64,000 bases of DNA from JARDZU01 sp963730285. Lineage in GTDB: Bacteria > Actinomycetota > Acidimicrobiia > Spongiisociales > ZC4RG35. Below are positions 26,561-35,457 of this stretch, piece after piece. Position numbers and translations under genes: made by a program. Positions within the stretch are counted from its first letter, which is position 1. Each line of letters starts with the position of its first letter. The stretch covers positions 1 through 64,000 of the forward strand of contig CAVSQY010000008.1 in assembly GCA_963730285.1 (NCBI GenBank). Reading direction: 5' to 3'. The notes under the pieces are model-generated. The model ran no database searches and was not told the DNA's origin. It was given only the letters and a program-made list of their open reading frames with translations.

Positions 26561-27490
26561 TCATTGCCAGCCGGTTATCAGATACGGAAGTGGAGCCGCC
26601 ACGAAGAGAATTAGGACGGGGGCGAGGATGGCGATCGTGGGGACGAGCATCGCCGCCCGGCGTTTGGTCGCAGAGCGGCGGATCGACTCCCTGCGAGTTT
26701 CCCTCACGTCTTCGGCGAGTTGAAGGAGCGCCGTGGCGAGGTCCGCCCCTCGCTCCTCAGCGGCAGCGAGCAGACGATAGGTGCGACCGGCGAAGGGCTC
26801 CGGAGTCAATTCGGCGATGCGCCGGAAGGCATCGCCCGCCCGCCAACCTGCTCGATGGAGCCGGAGCGCATCGGCGAGCTCGCCAACCACCTCGCCACTC
26901 CCGCGTTCGGTCAGCTGTCTAACCGCGTGGATCACACCTCCCCCAGCCCGAATCCGCATGGCGAGCAACTGGTTGACCGTGTAGATCTCGATCTTCATCC
27001 GTTCCACCCGCTTCTCGACAGCCTTGTCGAGCATCGAGCGCTGGCGGGAGGCTCCGATCACCAGCCCCAGGACGGCCACCAACATGATCCGGAGAGGAGA
27101 CATCTGGCTTACCCAACCTGCGACCAAGGCCAGAATCACACCAAGGGCCACAGATCGAAGTTGCGCAATCCGATAGCTGGAGATCATCTCCTGTTCTGGT
27201 AGATCGGTGTACCAGCCTGCCTGTCGAAGTCTCAGCACGGTCACCTCACCTGTCGACCGCTCGAGATGTTTTCCCATCCAGTCGGCCAGAGATCGGAGAA
27301 TGGGGCCTAACACCTGCTGGATCGTTCCCGAGTCGACACCCGCTGATCGCCCTGCCGTGGCCGACGAGGGCTTGAGATAAGGGCGCACACGGGAGGCCAG
27401 AGACCGGGGCGGAGGCACGACCACGCGGACCAGCAGCGCGACACTCAGCGAGGTGAAAGCGGCCGACACGAGAACCAGTGGCGAGCTCAT
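26561..27490 (-). CDS. tadC: TadC-like type II secretion F-domain protein
   Basis: A 309-residue inner-membrane platform protein of the Tad pilus. Hydrophobic segments lie near the start (SAAFTSLSVALLVRVVV), around residue 110-145 and at the end (MLVPTIAILAPVLILFVAAP). The T2SSF domain (about 165-290) contains ERGADLATALLQLAEDVRE, a typical signature. Its ATG overlaps the tadB stop (ATGA); tadB and tadC together form the platform on which the TadA ATPase acts. Confidence 0.9.
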   Translation of the reverse strand: MSSPLVLVSAAFTSLSVALLVRVVVPPPRSLASRVRPYLKPSSATAGRSAGVDSGTIQQVLGPILRSLADWMGKHLERSTGEVTVLRLRQAGWYTDLPEQEMISSYRIAQLRSVALGVILALVAGWVSQMSPLRIMLVAVLGLVIGASRQRSMLDKAVEKRVERMKIEIYTVNQLLAMRIRAGGGVIHAVRQLTERGSGEVVGELADALRLHRAGWRAGDAFRRIAELTPEPFAGRTYRLLAAAEERGADLATALLQLAEDVRETRRESIRRSATKRRAAMLVPTIAILAPVLILFVAAPLPYLITGWQ

Positions 27491-28350
27491 GGCGCTCTCT
27501 CGGTTGAGACCAGGACGCGAGGCTCGGGCTCTTGACGTCCCAGACGCGAGGCTATGACGACTCCGGTGAGACTCAGGACCGCTCCGACCAATGCGACCAC
27601 CACACCAGCGCGGGAAGAGTAGAAGTCGCGGAAAGGCCCCTCACGAGCTGTCATCGCCACGAGGACAAGCCAAGGCAGTACGAAGACGATGCGAGCATTG
27701 ATCTTTTGCTCCAGCGCCTCTGTGCGCACTTCCTCGAGTGTCCAGATGTCCCGCGTTGTGGCCTGTGCCAGGTCGCCCAGAATCTCAGGCACGACCGAAC
27801 CACCACGCTCGTATGCCAGGATCAGCACGTCGATGACACGATCCGAGGTGGGATCGGAGAGATCTGACCTGACCACCTCGAGGGCAGGGACCACCCCGAT
27901 GCTTCGTGCAAAGACCCCGAAGCCCTGAAACGCCGCCCTCAAGGGCAGGGGCCCAAAGACGGCGAGGTTCTCGATCGCATTAGGCAGGGAAGCGCCCGAT
28001 CGAACGCTCGACACCAGATCGCGTAGGCCATCGGGCCATGCACGGGTCACTTCTTCGAGACGTCGGGCCCGACGTCTCGCGAAGTACGCCTTGGGCAACG
28101 CCGCTACCACCAGGGCAGGCATTACTGAGACTACGGGAAGTGAGGTCACTGCCACGACGACCATGTACGTGCCAGCTGCCGCGCCGACCGAGGTCAACCA
28201 AAACTGAAATGGAGTCACGTCGAGGCCGGCTTCGACGAGCCAAGTGGTGGGCGTCTCCTGACTTCGACCATTTCTGCGATGCGATCCGAGCAGCGTGACC
28301 AGGATCAGTGCCGTTGCTGCAGCCGATACCACCGAGGCCAACAGGATCAC
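27487..28350 (-). CDS. tadB: TadB-like type II secretion F-domain protein
   Basis: A 287-residue platform protein. Two early helices (VILLASVVSAAATALILVTL and a pair near residue 55-95) precede the cytoplasmic F domain with WPDGLRDLVSSVRSGASLPN and LAYERGGSVVPEILGDLA; two helices close the protein. The start is a GTG at 28350 that overlaps the tadA stop (GTGA); the longer open frame that reaches 28449 would lie inside tadA. Partner of TadC. Confidence 0.9.
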   Translation of the reverse strand: MILLASVVSAAATALILVTLLGSHRRNGRSQETPTTWLVEAGLDVTPFQFWLTSVGAAAGTYMVVVAVTSLPVVSVMPALVVAALPKAYFARRRARRLEEVTRAWPDGLRDLVSSVRSGASLPNAIENLAVFGPLPLRAAFQGFGVFARSIGVVPALEVVRSDLSDPTSDRVIDVLILAYERGGSVVPEILGDLAQATTRDIWTLEEVRTEALEQKINARIVFVLPWLVLVAMTAREGPFRDFYSSRAGVVVALVGAVLSLTGVVIASRLGRQEPEPRVLVSTERAP

Positions 28351-29615
28351 CTTCCCCCGCCCCCCATCACGTTGGAGAGGTCGGATCCAACCGGGAGTAT
28401 CCGTTCGAGTCTTCGCTGGAGTGACGGCGGTGGCTGTGCCCCGCTCCACGCAAGTGGGGCTCCGATCCGATCACGCACGAAGAGAGGCTCTGTGGAGAAG
28501 TCATCGTGAAGTGACGGGACGAGCGCCCTAACTTCGAGAGTCTGACGACGGATGCCACCCGAGCCCGTGTCGAGGTCACGATCGAGATGCACGACGAGGT
28601 CGATGGATGAGGCGAAAATCTTACGAACCACCGTCTCCGGGACGTTTTCCCCCGCCATGAGAGCGGCATTGACGAGCGCATGAAGGGCGTCGATTGCCGA
28701 ATTGGCGTGGATGGTGCAGGCCAGCCCACATCCAGCGTTCACTGCCCGAGTCAGTTCGAAGGCCTCGGCACCCCTCACCTCACCAACAACGATCAAGTCC
28801 GGCCTCATGGCGAGGGTGGTCTTGACCAGGTCCCGCAAGCTGATCTCACCGCCGCCATCGAGAGATGGAGGGCGAGACTCGTAGTAGGAGCCATGAACCA
28901 ATGGCACGTGAAGCTCACGCACCTCCTCACATGCCCTTATGCAGTGGTGAGCCGGCACACTGCCGATCAATGCCGACAAGAACGACGTCTTGCCTGCACC
29001 GGGCGGCCCGCTGACGATCACTGATGCCGACACCTCCATGGCGAGAGAGAGAAAATCCGCTGCTCCCTGAGTAAGCGAGCCAAGGGCAACCAAGGAGTCG
29101 AGAGTCTCACGCCGCAAGGCATAGCGCCGGATCGTGGCCGAAAGTCGATCAGCAACGGGCGGAATCACCGCCGTCAACCGCGCCGAGCCTTCGAGGATGC
29201 GGGCCTGTGCGATCGGGTTGGAGACATCGAGGCGCCGGTCGGTGGCTGCCATCAGCCTCTCGATCACCTGGCGGTTTTCCGCCTCCGTGGTGGGGATGGA
29301 CCAGCCCCTCAATCTCCCACCGGCCTCGAGGTAGCTCACGCGGTCACCCTCGATGAAGATCTCCTCGACATCGCTCCGGCGCAGCAGGTCTCCAAGGGAC
29401 CCATACGATGAGACGGACTGGATCAGTCTCCGGACCGTGGCCTCCGGATCGGCCAGCGAACGGTTGTCCCCAAGATGCGCCGACCTCTGATATTCGTCGA
29501 CGGTTGATCGGACGACGTCATACAGGCGCTCCCGATCGCGCTCGGGGTCAACCCCCGCTCCGTCGATCCGCTCCAGGGTGCGTTTTCGTATCTCTTCGTA
29601 TGCTTCGACGGTCAC
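28347..29615 (-). CDS. tadA: TadA/CpaF secretion ATPase
   Basis: The 422-residue hexameric motor of the Tad pilus. N-terminal domain to about residue 160; Walker A is VSGPPGAGKTSFLSAL near 215, the Asp box RPDLIVVGEVRGAEAFEL near 290 and the His box ACTIHANSA near 318. GTG start at 29615 overlaps the tadZ stop (GTGA) and has GGAGG seven bases upstream. It powers pilin assembly through TadB/TadC. Confidence 0.95.
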   Translation of the reverse strand: MTVEAYEEIRKRTLERIDGAGVDPERDRERLYDVVRSTVDEYQRSAHLGDNRSLADPEATVRRLIQSVSSYGSLGDLLRRSDVEEIFIEGDRVSYLEAGGRLRGWSIPTTEAENRQVIERLMAATDRRLDVSNPIAQARILEGSARLTAVIPPVADRLSATIRRYALRRETLDSLVALGSLTQGAADFLSLAMEVSASVIVSGPPGAGKTSFLSALIGSVPAHHCIRACEEVRELHVPLVHGSYYESRPPSLDGGGEISLRDLVKTTLAMRPDLIVVGEVRGAEAFELTRAVNAGCGLACTIHANSAIDALHALVNAALMAGENVPETVVRKIFASSIDLVVHLDRDLDTGSGGIRRQTLEVRALVPSLHDDFSTEPLFVRDRIGAPLAWSGAQPPPSLQRRLERILPVGSDLSNVMGGGGR

Positions 29616-30724
29616 TCCAAAGCCTCCGAAACCAGGCGAGCGATCGAGCCGACCGACTTGGAGAACGGCCCGCGGGTGGGCACGTCCCCATCCCAGGCTG
29701 CACGGTCCACACGTCCGTCCTGGGGGATCAATAGGAGTGGGATGTCCGGCAGAGTCGAAAACCACTCGGATCGGATTTCGAGAGACTTACGACTTCCTCG
29801 GGGGACCTTGTTGGCCACCGCCAGGAGGTCCATCGACCCCGACAACGCTTCGAGGCCTCGCACTTTGCGAACCAGTCTCGTTATGCCAACGGGTTGTCCT
29901 GTACCGACGACAACCACTATGTCGGGGGCGATCACTCCGATCTGATCTCTGTCGATTTCGCCGAGATCGACTACCAGGGCGTCGAAATCAAGGGACGACA
30001 ACTCATCGAGCAAGCCCCTGATCTCCATCGGCGCTACACGCGTTTGGTCGTCGAATCTCGCCAGACCACCGATCACAGATAGCTCGCCCATGACGAGCAC
30101 CGCCTCACGTAGTCGGGACATCGAATGATGGGCGAGGTCGATAGCAGTGAGAAGGTTCGGATGGAGAGGGAGGTCGAGCCGCTGCGCCAGGCCCGGGCTC
30201 TTCTGATCCAGGTCCACGAGCAGCGCCCGCTTGTTCCCAGCCAAACTGTGTGCCACACCGAGTGCTACCTCGGTAACGCCCACGCCACCGGATGCCGCCA
30301 CCACTGCGAGTGTCAATGTGCGCGATGCTTGGCCGATCCGGGCCGGTCGATCAACCTGTCCACGGTGTTTCAGCGTCGACAAGACGATCGCAAGAAACTC
30401 CTCGGGCGACGCATCGCCCTCGATCACATCGGTTATGCCGCAATCGAGAAGGTATCGCTTGGCGTCAGGCCCATCCTCGGGGTTGTAGACGCCGACAACC
30501 TCCCTGCCCCGGTCGCGCAGCGTCTTGACCAATCGCTGATTGAGGAAGGAGCACACATCGTCGATCAAGATCAGGTCGTACTCGTCAGACGTGGCCTGTT
30601 CGGGCCCCATCACTCGCGTCCTTACCCGGCCACCGCCGTGATCGAGCAGAAAGCGGTGCAGCCGCTCAGGCCATTCCCTTGCGGAGGCGGCCAACGCGAG
30701 CTCGGGGCCTTGCAAGGACGTCAT
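29612..30724 (-). CDS. tadZ: TadZ/CpaE-like localisation protein with a degenerate P-loop
   Basis: A 370-residue protein with an N-terminal receiver-like domain (YDLILIDDVCSFLNQRL, VVGVYNPEDGPDAKRYLLDCG) and a MinD/ParA-type domain. In the ParA Walker A position the sequence is ASGGVGVTEVALG: both lysines of KGGxGKT are absent, so ATP binding is doubtful; later elements (LLVDLDQKSPG, ALVVDLGEI) are kept. TadZ proteins place the Tad machine at a site in the cell. The ATG overlaps the stop of the cpaB-like gene (ATGA). Confidence 0.87.
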   Translation of the reverse strand: MTSLQGPELALAASAREWPERLHRFLLDHGGGRVRTRVMGPEQATSDEYDLILIDDVCSFLNQRLVKTLRDRGREVVGVYNPEDGPDAKRYLLDCGITDVIEGDASPEEFLAIVLSTLKHRGQVDRPARIGQASRTLTLAVVAASGGVGVTEVALGVAHSLAGNKRALLVDLDQKSPGLAQRLDLPLHPNLLTAIDLAHHSMSRLREAVLVMGELSVIGGLARFDDQTRVAPMEIRGLLDELSSLDFDALVVDLGEIDRDQIGVIAPDIVVVVGTGQPVGITRLVRKVRGLEALSGSMDLLAVANKVPRGSRKSLEIRSEWFSTLPDIPLLLIPQDGRVDRAAWDGDVPTRGPFSKSVGSIARLVSEALE

Positions 30725-31398
30725 GGTCCCTCGATCGCCTCCGCGCCCGTCGATCGGATGAGCTCAACCGAGCCATTGTCGATGGCTGCTGCCAGATCCA
30801 GGGCCTCGTCCGGATTGACTCCAACCACGACGTGGAACGCGTTGGACCCCGAGAGACGCCCGTTAGAGCTCTGGTCTGGAATCTCCAGCACCTCGAGGTC
30901 GGTCCCCACGAATCGAGCCGAACCGTCGACAACGGATATGACGTCGACGCGATCTCCGACCCGCAGAAAGCCGCCGGCGGCGTGCTCTAAGGCCACCGGG
31001 ATGCTCATGCTCCGGAGACCAGTGTCTGATCCGGGCAGCACGAACGCCGAGTCGTCAAGCAGCTGCCCTTCGGTCAGCGCCCTGCTGGCGACAGCCCCCA
31101 CCATGTCATCGAGCCGGTCTTCGGTCAGGAGGTTGTCGATACCACTGAATGTGGCCGGAATCGGCTCCAGGCGAACCACCTCCGACGACAGCGGGCTGCC
31201 CTGTGCGATGTTGCCGCCGGCCACGACGACCATCACCGTCTCGTCACGATTCTGCAGGGCCAGGAAATTGAGGAAAAACGCAAGGATTGCCGTCACCGCG
31301 ATGAGAACATGCGACAAGCCGATCCGCCCGCGCCATGATCGACGGATCGGCTTCGAGGTACCCGCTTCCCTCGTCCTGACGGAGGGAGTTGCCGCCAC
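30721..31398 (-). CDS. cpaB: CpaB/RcpC-like SAF-domain protein
   Basis: A 225-residue protein anchored by one N-terminal helix (VLIAVTAILAFFLNFLAL) with a SAF domain beginning VVVAGGNIAQGSPLSSEVV; VPVALEHAAGGFLRVGDRVDV-like positions match the RcpC/CpaB family (SIPVALEHAAGGFLRVGDR). In other Tad systems this protein associates with the outer channel or cell wall. It is the first gene of the minus-strand tad operon and diverges from a plus-strand hypothetical gene. Confidence 0.88.
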   Translation of the reverse strand: MAATPSVRTREAGTSKPIRRSWRGRIGLSHVLIAVTAILAFFLNFLALQNRDETVMVVVAGGNIAQGSPLSSEVVRLEPIPATFSGIDNLLTEDRLDDMVGAVASRALTEGQLLDDSAFVLPGSDTGLRSMSIPVALEHAAGGFLRVGDRVDVISVVDGSARFVGTDLEVLEIPDQSSNGRLSGSNAFHVVVGVNPDEALDLAAAIDNGSVELIRSTGAEAIEGP

Positions 31399-31430
31399 GG
31401 ACAGTGAACCTATCGTGGCGTCATCATGCG

Positions 31431-31988
31431 ATGTCGAGAGCGCGAAAAAGCGTGAGCCAGGAATCCGACCCCGATCGCCACCTCGGAAGTGAGCTCAGGC
31501 AGGGAGCCGGCCGCGAGTGGGTCGAAGAAGCGGCCGAGGACGAGCAACTCACCGAGCTCCTGAGGCGACGCCGCCTCGATGTCGCCGACAGATTGCGAGA
31601 GGCCTCCAGCCGGGGCGACCGGGTCCGCGCCGAGACCGCCGGGCAAACCTTCGCGGGCCCCGTCGGGTCCATTGGGGCCGACTTCGCCAGAATTGACCGG
31701 CCCGAGGACCGCGTGGATGTCGTTCTGGCCCATGCGGTGTGGACCGTCGAGCCCAGCTCCAGCGGCGGCAGTGAGCAATCGGGCTCCAATATGACCTTTA
31801 TGGCGCGCTTGAGGGAGATTGCAGATGGTGGTGGACAGGTGCGTGTGGTGACATCGAGCGGCACCGCCCTCGTCGGAACCATCGAGGTGGTTGCCAGGGA
31901 CCACATCGAGATGGCTCAGGACTCGAATCGAGTGGTGATACCACTCGGCATGATCACCGCCCTGGTCAGCTCGACTCGGGAGTTTTGA
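31431..31988 (+). CDS. Hypothetical protein divergent from the tad operon
   Basis: A 185-residue soluble protein I do not recognise. The first half is charged and helical (EEAAEDEQLTELLRRRRLDV); the last 60 residues look like a small beta-barrel with VRVVTSSGTALVGTIEVVA and VVIPLGMITALVSS, similar in character to LSm or PRC-type barrels. The 3' end overlaps the convergent helix-turn-helix gene by 23 bases. The start could also be the GTG at 31452. Confidence 0.6.
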   Translation: MSRARKSVSQESDPDRHLGSELRQGAGREWVEEAAEDEQLTELLRRRRLDVADRLREASSRGDRVRAETAGQTFAGPVGSIGADFARIDRPEDRVDVVLAHAVWTVEPSSSGGSEQSGSNMTFMARLREIADGGGQVRVVTSSGTALVGTIEVVARDHIEMAQDSNRVVIPLGMITALVSSTREF

Positions 31989-32193
31989 CATCGTCGTCCC
32001 TTTCCGCGGAGACGGGGAATGAGCGGACGAAGTCGTAGATCTCGTCACGGAAGAACTTGAAGGTTCGGCCACCGGGGAGCTTGTAGGCGGGCAGCCGCCC
32101 CTCCCGCGCATAGCGCCGAACCATCTGCACGTTCATGCTCAACAGCTCCGCTACTTGCGCCGCATCGAGGATTGGGGGGTATTCCTCAGCCAT
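31966..32193 (-). CDS. BldC/excisionase-type helix-turn-helix protein
   Basis: A 75-residue MerR-like DNA-binding protein: LDAAQVAELLSMNVQMVRRY is the helix-turn-helix and LPGGRTFKFFRDEIYDFVRS the wing with final helix. Unlike the protein at 2271 it has no integrase neighbour, so a BldC-like regulator is more likely than an excisionase. It could regulate the adjacent tad or membrane-protein genes, but no direct evidence is visible. Confidence 0.82.
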   Translation of the reverse strand: MAEEYPPILDAAQVAELLSMNVQMVRRYAREGRLPAYKLPGGRTFKFFRDEIYDFVRSFPVSAERDDDVKTPESS

Positions 32194-32318
32194 CTGTCGT
32201 CCTCATCGTTACTCGAGGTGAGCTTACGTCAGCGGTGTGGCGTGTTTAAGGGGGTCGTGCCCCGGGCCGAGTCGCAACATCGGGGCCGGCCATCCTCGGA
32301 CCGCTAAAGTCCCCGCCC

Positions 32319-33476
32319 GTGAGTGACCTCGCCAACGCCTCGCAATCGCTCGGTGTCCCCGAACCGCTGATCGAGCGCTCTGCGGCAGCGCGGGCAGAAG
32401 CCAACGGGACCACCGCTGATCAAATCCTGGCAGCGTGGGCAGGCGGCGCTCCCGCTGCGGCAGCGCCTGCGGCTCCCCCAGCGCCGTCGCCTGAGCCGTC
32501 AGCAGAGCCCATCGCCGAGGAAGTCCAGCCGGCTGCGGCCGCAGTGGCGACGATGCCGGAGCCGACTCCAGCACCTGTCCCGGCTGCCGAGCCCGACGCA
32601 CCCGAGATCGTCTTGGAGCCCATCCCGGTCGGGCAGAGAATCCGGACCGCGGTCACCATCGGCGCATGGTCGGGAGCAGGTCTGGGGGTGATCGGTTTCT
32701 TGATCGCGACCGCCTTTTGGGTATCCAACGTGACCGTCGTTGGTGAAGGGCCTTACAGCCCGGCAATCATCACCGGAACCACCGGTGTGATGATCGGTAG
32801 CGCATTGGTCTCGATCCTCTTCGGAGCCATCGTGGCCGCAATGTCTCGCTCCGCTATCGCCAGGGGGAGCCCAGCGATGCAGTTGAGCACCCCACAGTCG
32901 GCAACCGCATGGCTTGGCGCGATCATCGGGCTGATCCTGGGGGTGATCGCCGGTGCATTGCTCACCAGCGGCTTCGGCACCGCGGTCGAGGGTCAGGACG
33001 GGATGACCCAGCTCCCGATGCTGCCGACCCTGGCCATCATGGTTCTGGGCGGGGCCATCCTTGGTGGCTTGACCGCCGCCATAACCCAGGCCGTCGGCGT
33101 GCCCGTCGCAGTCGAGGAGCACGACCGGGAGGAGATCGCCCGGGTCAGAGGAAGGCTGGCCGGGGCTATCAGCATCCCCGTGGCCGGGCTGATAATCCTT
33201 CTCGGATTGGTGCTGCCGTTTGCCTGGGCGCTGATCCGGTCGGCCGAGCTCTCGGCGGCCGGGGCACCCGCGGTGGCGGTGCTGACCGCCGCAGGGATCC
33301 TCGCATTTGCCAGTTTGGCCGGCTCGCGACCCAACATGCGTATTAGCTTTGGGGAACTGATGGTGGCGATCATCGGCATTGGGACGGTCATAGTGGTGAT
33401 ATTGCTCGTGCTCTTCTCGCGTGAGAACAGCTCGGGCGTCACCGATGCGTTGGCCCGGGTGGTGACCAGTCTGTGA
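32319..33476 (+). CDS. Multi-helix membrane protein with Ala/Pro-rich N-terminal region
   Basis: A 385-residue protein. The first 40 residues (VPEPLIERSAAARAEANGTT) resemble a small helical subunit-binding motif, followed by a 60-residue Ala/Pro/Glu linker and about eight membrane helices. The last third (RGRLAGAISIPVAGLIILLG to the end) is homologous to the first third of the next gene, so the pair arose by duplication of a three-to-four-helix module. Start is a GTG at 32319. Its stop overlaps the next GTG (GTGATG). Function unknown; context suggests a copper/redox role. Confidence 0.75.
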   Translation: MSDLANASQSLGVPEPLIERSAAARAEANGTTADQILAAWAGGAPAAAAPAAPPAPSPEPSAEPIAEEVQPAAAAVATMPEPTPAPVPAAEPDAPEIVLEPIPVGQRIRTAVTIGAWSGAGLGVIGFLIATAFWVSNVTVVGEGPYSPAIITGTTGVMIGSALVSILFGAIVAAMSRSAIARGSPAMQLSTPQSATAWLGAIIGLILGVIAGALLTSGFGTAVEGQDGMTQLPMLPTLAIMVLGGAILGGLTAAITQAVGVPVAVEEHDREEIARVRGRLAGAISIPVAGLIILLGLVLPFAWALIRSAELSAAGAPAVAVLTAAGILAFASLAGSRPNMRISFGELMVAIIGIGTVIVVILLVLFSRENSSGVTDALARVVTSL

Positions 33477-34198
33477 TGCTCAAGACGGACGAACAGAGGG
33501 AAACCGAGCGGGTCAAACGACGTCTCTTCGGTGCCGTGACCATCCCATTCGCTGCATTGTTCATCTTGCTGGCGATAGTCGGGCTGGTCTCCTGGTCATT
33601 GATCCACGGTTTCGAGCTCTCAGAATTCGTCGCCCCGGCGATCGGGATCGCCGCCGCTGGGGCAATCCTGGCCGTGGCGTCGAGGGTCGGATCCCACAAC
33701 GAGGCTCAGCTCGGTTTCGGAAGGCTGATGGGCTCTGTGATCGGGATCGGAGCAGTGATCGTCACCCTCGTCGCGCTGCTCTACGCCACGGGTGGGTCAG
33801 GCGGGCCACAAGTGTTGGGACCTGGCGGCGAGGTCGACATCCACGCCGAGCCCGACATCTCATTCGACGCGAACTCCTGGAGCGTGACCGAAGGAGAGGT
33901 CAACCTGGTCTACACCGACGACGGGAACCTCTCCCACACCCTCACCATCGAGGGGATGGAGGACGACATCCTGCTCCGGGTCTCCAACGATGGGGACGTC
34001 GACATGGGGACGATTGCCCTCAAGCCGGGCACCTACACCCTCTACTGCACCATCAAGGGACACCGCGAGCAGGGCATGGAGGGCACGCTCACCGTCGAGC
34101 CGGCCGGGCCGCCACCCGGGGGCGATCAGGGCTCAGGCGGCGACCAGCCTGGTGGTGGGGGCGACCAGCCGCCTGGGGATCAATCACCCGACGCATAG
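33473..34198 (+). CDS. Membrane-anchored blue-copper (cupredoxin) protein
   Basis: A 241-residue protein. Residues 1-105 are three to four membrane helices homologous to the C-terminal module of the preceding protein; residues 115-215 form an exported cupredoxin; a Gly/Asp/Pro-rich tail follows. The type 1 copper ligands are visible: His in NLSHTLTIEG, then Cys, His and Met in YTLYCTIKGHREQGMEG (C-x4-H-x4-M). It should carry electrons outside the membrane, perhaps to or from a quinol oxidase or the NirK encoded about 14 kb away. Starts at a GTG or the adjoining ATG, coupled to the upstream stop. Confidence 0.87.
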   Translation: MMLKTDEQRETERVKRRLFGAVTIPFAALFILLAIVGLVSWSLIHGFELSEFVAPAIGIAAAGAILAVASRVGSHNEAQLGFGRLMGSVIGIGAVIVTLVALLYATGGSGGPQVLGPGGEVDIHAEPDISFDANSWSVTEGEVNLVYTDDGNLSHTLTIEGMEDDILLRVSNDGDVDMGTIALKPGTYTLYCTIKGHREQGMEGTLTVEPAGPPPGGDQGSGGDQPGGGGDQPPGDQSPDA

Positions 34199-34357
34199 GT
34201 CCGCCGCTCCTGGACTCCCGGTCTAGGCCATTCGAATGCAATCCCCGATTCGATCACATAGGATGGCGCTGCAGCCAAGAGCTGCCGGCGGGGCGTCGTG
34301 ATGTGTGGTTTGTGCGACGAGCCCATCGATGTAACGGAAAAGGAGGAGGCTGACAAC

Positions 34358-34797
34358 TTGAAAACATTGGTACGTATCGCGTGTTTGGCCCTACTGGCCA
34401 TGATCTTCGCTGCATGCAGCGGGGGCGGGAACACGATCGACGTGTCGCTCTCGGAGTGGCAGGTCGACCCGGCACCGTCTACGGCGAAGTCCGGCGACGT
34501 TGAGTTCAGCGTCACCAACGACGGCGGCGAGCAGCACGAGATGCTCATCGTCAAGGACATTGCCCCAGGGGACCTCCCGGTGGACGCCGATGGTCATGTC
34601 GTCGAGGACGACATACCCGGATGGCGCCTTGATCGGCGAGATTGCCGAATTCGACGCCGGGACCACGGAGAGCAAGACCTTCAATCTCGAGCCCGGCACC
34701 TACACCATCTTCTGCAACATCATTGGAGACAGATGCGGGTGTGACGGAGTCTCACTTCCAGAAGGGGATGGTCAACACCATCACAGTGACCGGCTAA
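34358..34797 (+). pseudogene. Cupredoxin lipoprotein with two frameshifts
   Basis: A TTG start with AGGAGG upstream begins a lipoprotein signal peptide (LALLAMIFAACSGGG, lipobox FAAC). The mature part is a plastocyanin-like domain with the first His in GGEQHEML. Near 34608 the frame shifts by one base into PDGALIGEIAEFDAG ... YTIFCNIIG, and near 34735 by one more into ESHFQKGMVNTITVTG then TAA. Together the three pieces make a full domain with Cys, His and Met copper ligands. Both breaks are next to short C or G runs, so sequencing error cannot be excluded; otherwise it is a recent pseudogene. Confidence 0.75.
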
Positions 34798-34816
34798 CAC
34801 CAGTCACAAGATCGAT

Positions 34817-34848
34817 GAGTAGGGCGGGTCATATGATCCGCCCTACTC
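34817..34848. terminator. Strong palindromic terminator
   Basis: A 32-base palindrome with arms GAGTAGGGCGGGTCAT and ATGATCCGCCCTACTC (one G-T pair) 20 bases after the cupredoxin lipoprotein stop. It should close the plus-strand transcript of the cupredoxin group. Confidence 0.8.
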
Positions 34849-34900
34849 GTGTATTGAACCGCCGACTTGAGGCGTCCGACTCTGCGTCCGATAAAGGCGA

Positions 34901-35278
34901 ATGCTCGATTTCATCATTGGCTACACGATGGGCCAGGGAACGGCTTCGCGCTCAGCGATGCTGGCCCGAAGTGCCGCCGCGGCCGAGGACACCATTCACA
35001 CCGGTCGAATCGAAGACCTGAATGAGCGGGTGGATCGCCTCCTGATGATCGTCCGAGGGATGTGGGCGCTGATGGAGGAGCAAGGCTTGACGGCTGACCA
35101 GTTGATCGCCAAGGTCAACGAGATCGACATGAAAGACGGCGAGATGGACGGCGTCGCCCGGCCCAAGCCGGCCGATTGTCCCTCATGTGGGTCCAAAGTG
35201 GCGCCAGGGCTCCACGCCTGCCAATTCTGTGGCGCGAGTGTGGCGGCGAGCAACGAAGACCCTCTCAGTCAGATCTGA
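34901..35278 (+). CDS. Zinc-ribbon protein of unknown function
   Basis: A 125-residue soluble protein. Residues 35-75 are a predicted coiled coil (RIEDLNERVDRLLMIVRGMW), and the C-terminus has a zinc ribbon CPSCGSKVAPGLHACQFCG with four cysteines. It might be a small regulator or scaffold; no family name is offered. It lies between a terminator and the convergent whiB gene. Confidence 0.7.
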   Translation: MLDFIIGYTMGQGTASRSAMLARSAAAAEDTIHTGRIEDLNERVDRLLMIVRGMWALMEEQGLTADQLIAKVNEIDMKDGEMDGVARPKPADCPSCGSKVAPGLHACQFCGASVAASNEDPLSQI

Positions 35279-35457
35279 GTATTCGCCGAGCAACCCGAGG
35301 CCAATGTTCGTCGTGGAGTCAGCAGACGCCTACCCAGAGCCAATAGGCCGAGATGCAGAGGCGATCGTTGGCCGCCCCTCAGGAAACCCGACCGCAGATG
35401 ATCGATGGCTGTATCTCTGCGCTTCGAACCGTCAGACATGGCTGGTCAAATATTCGG

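Noticed and set aside
31966..32193. Second excisionase implying another mobile element
   Set aside because: No integrase, att-like repeat or tRNA next to it; a BldC-type regulator fits better.
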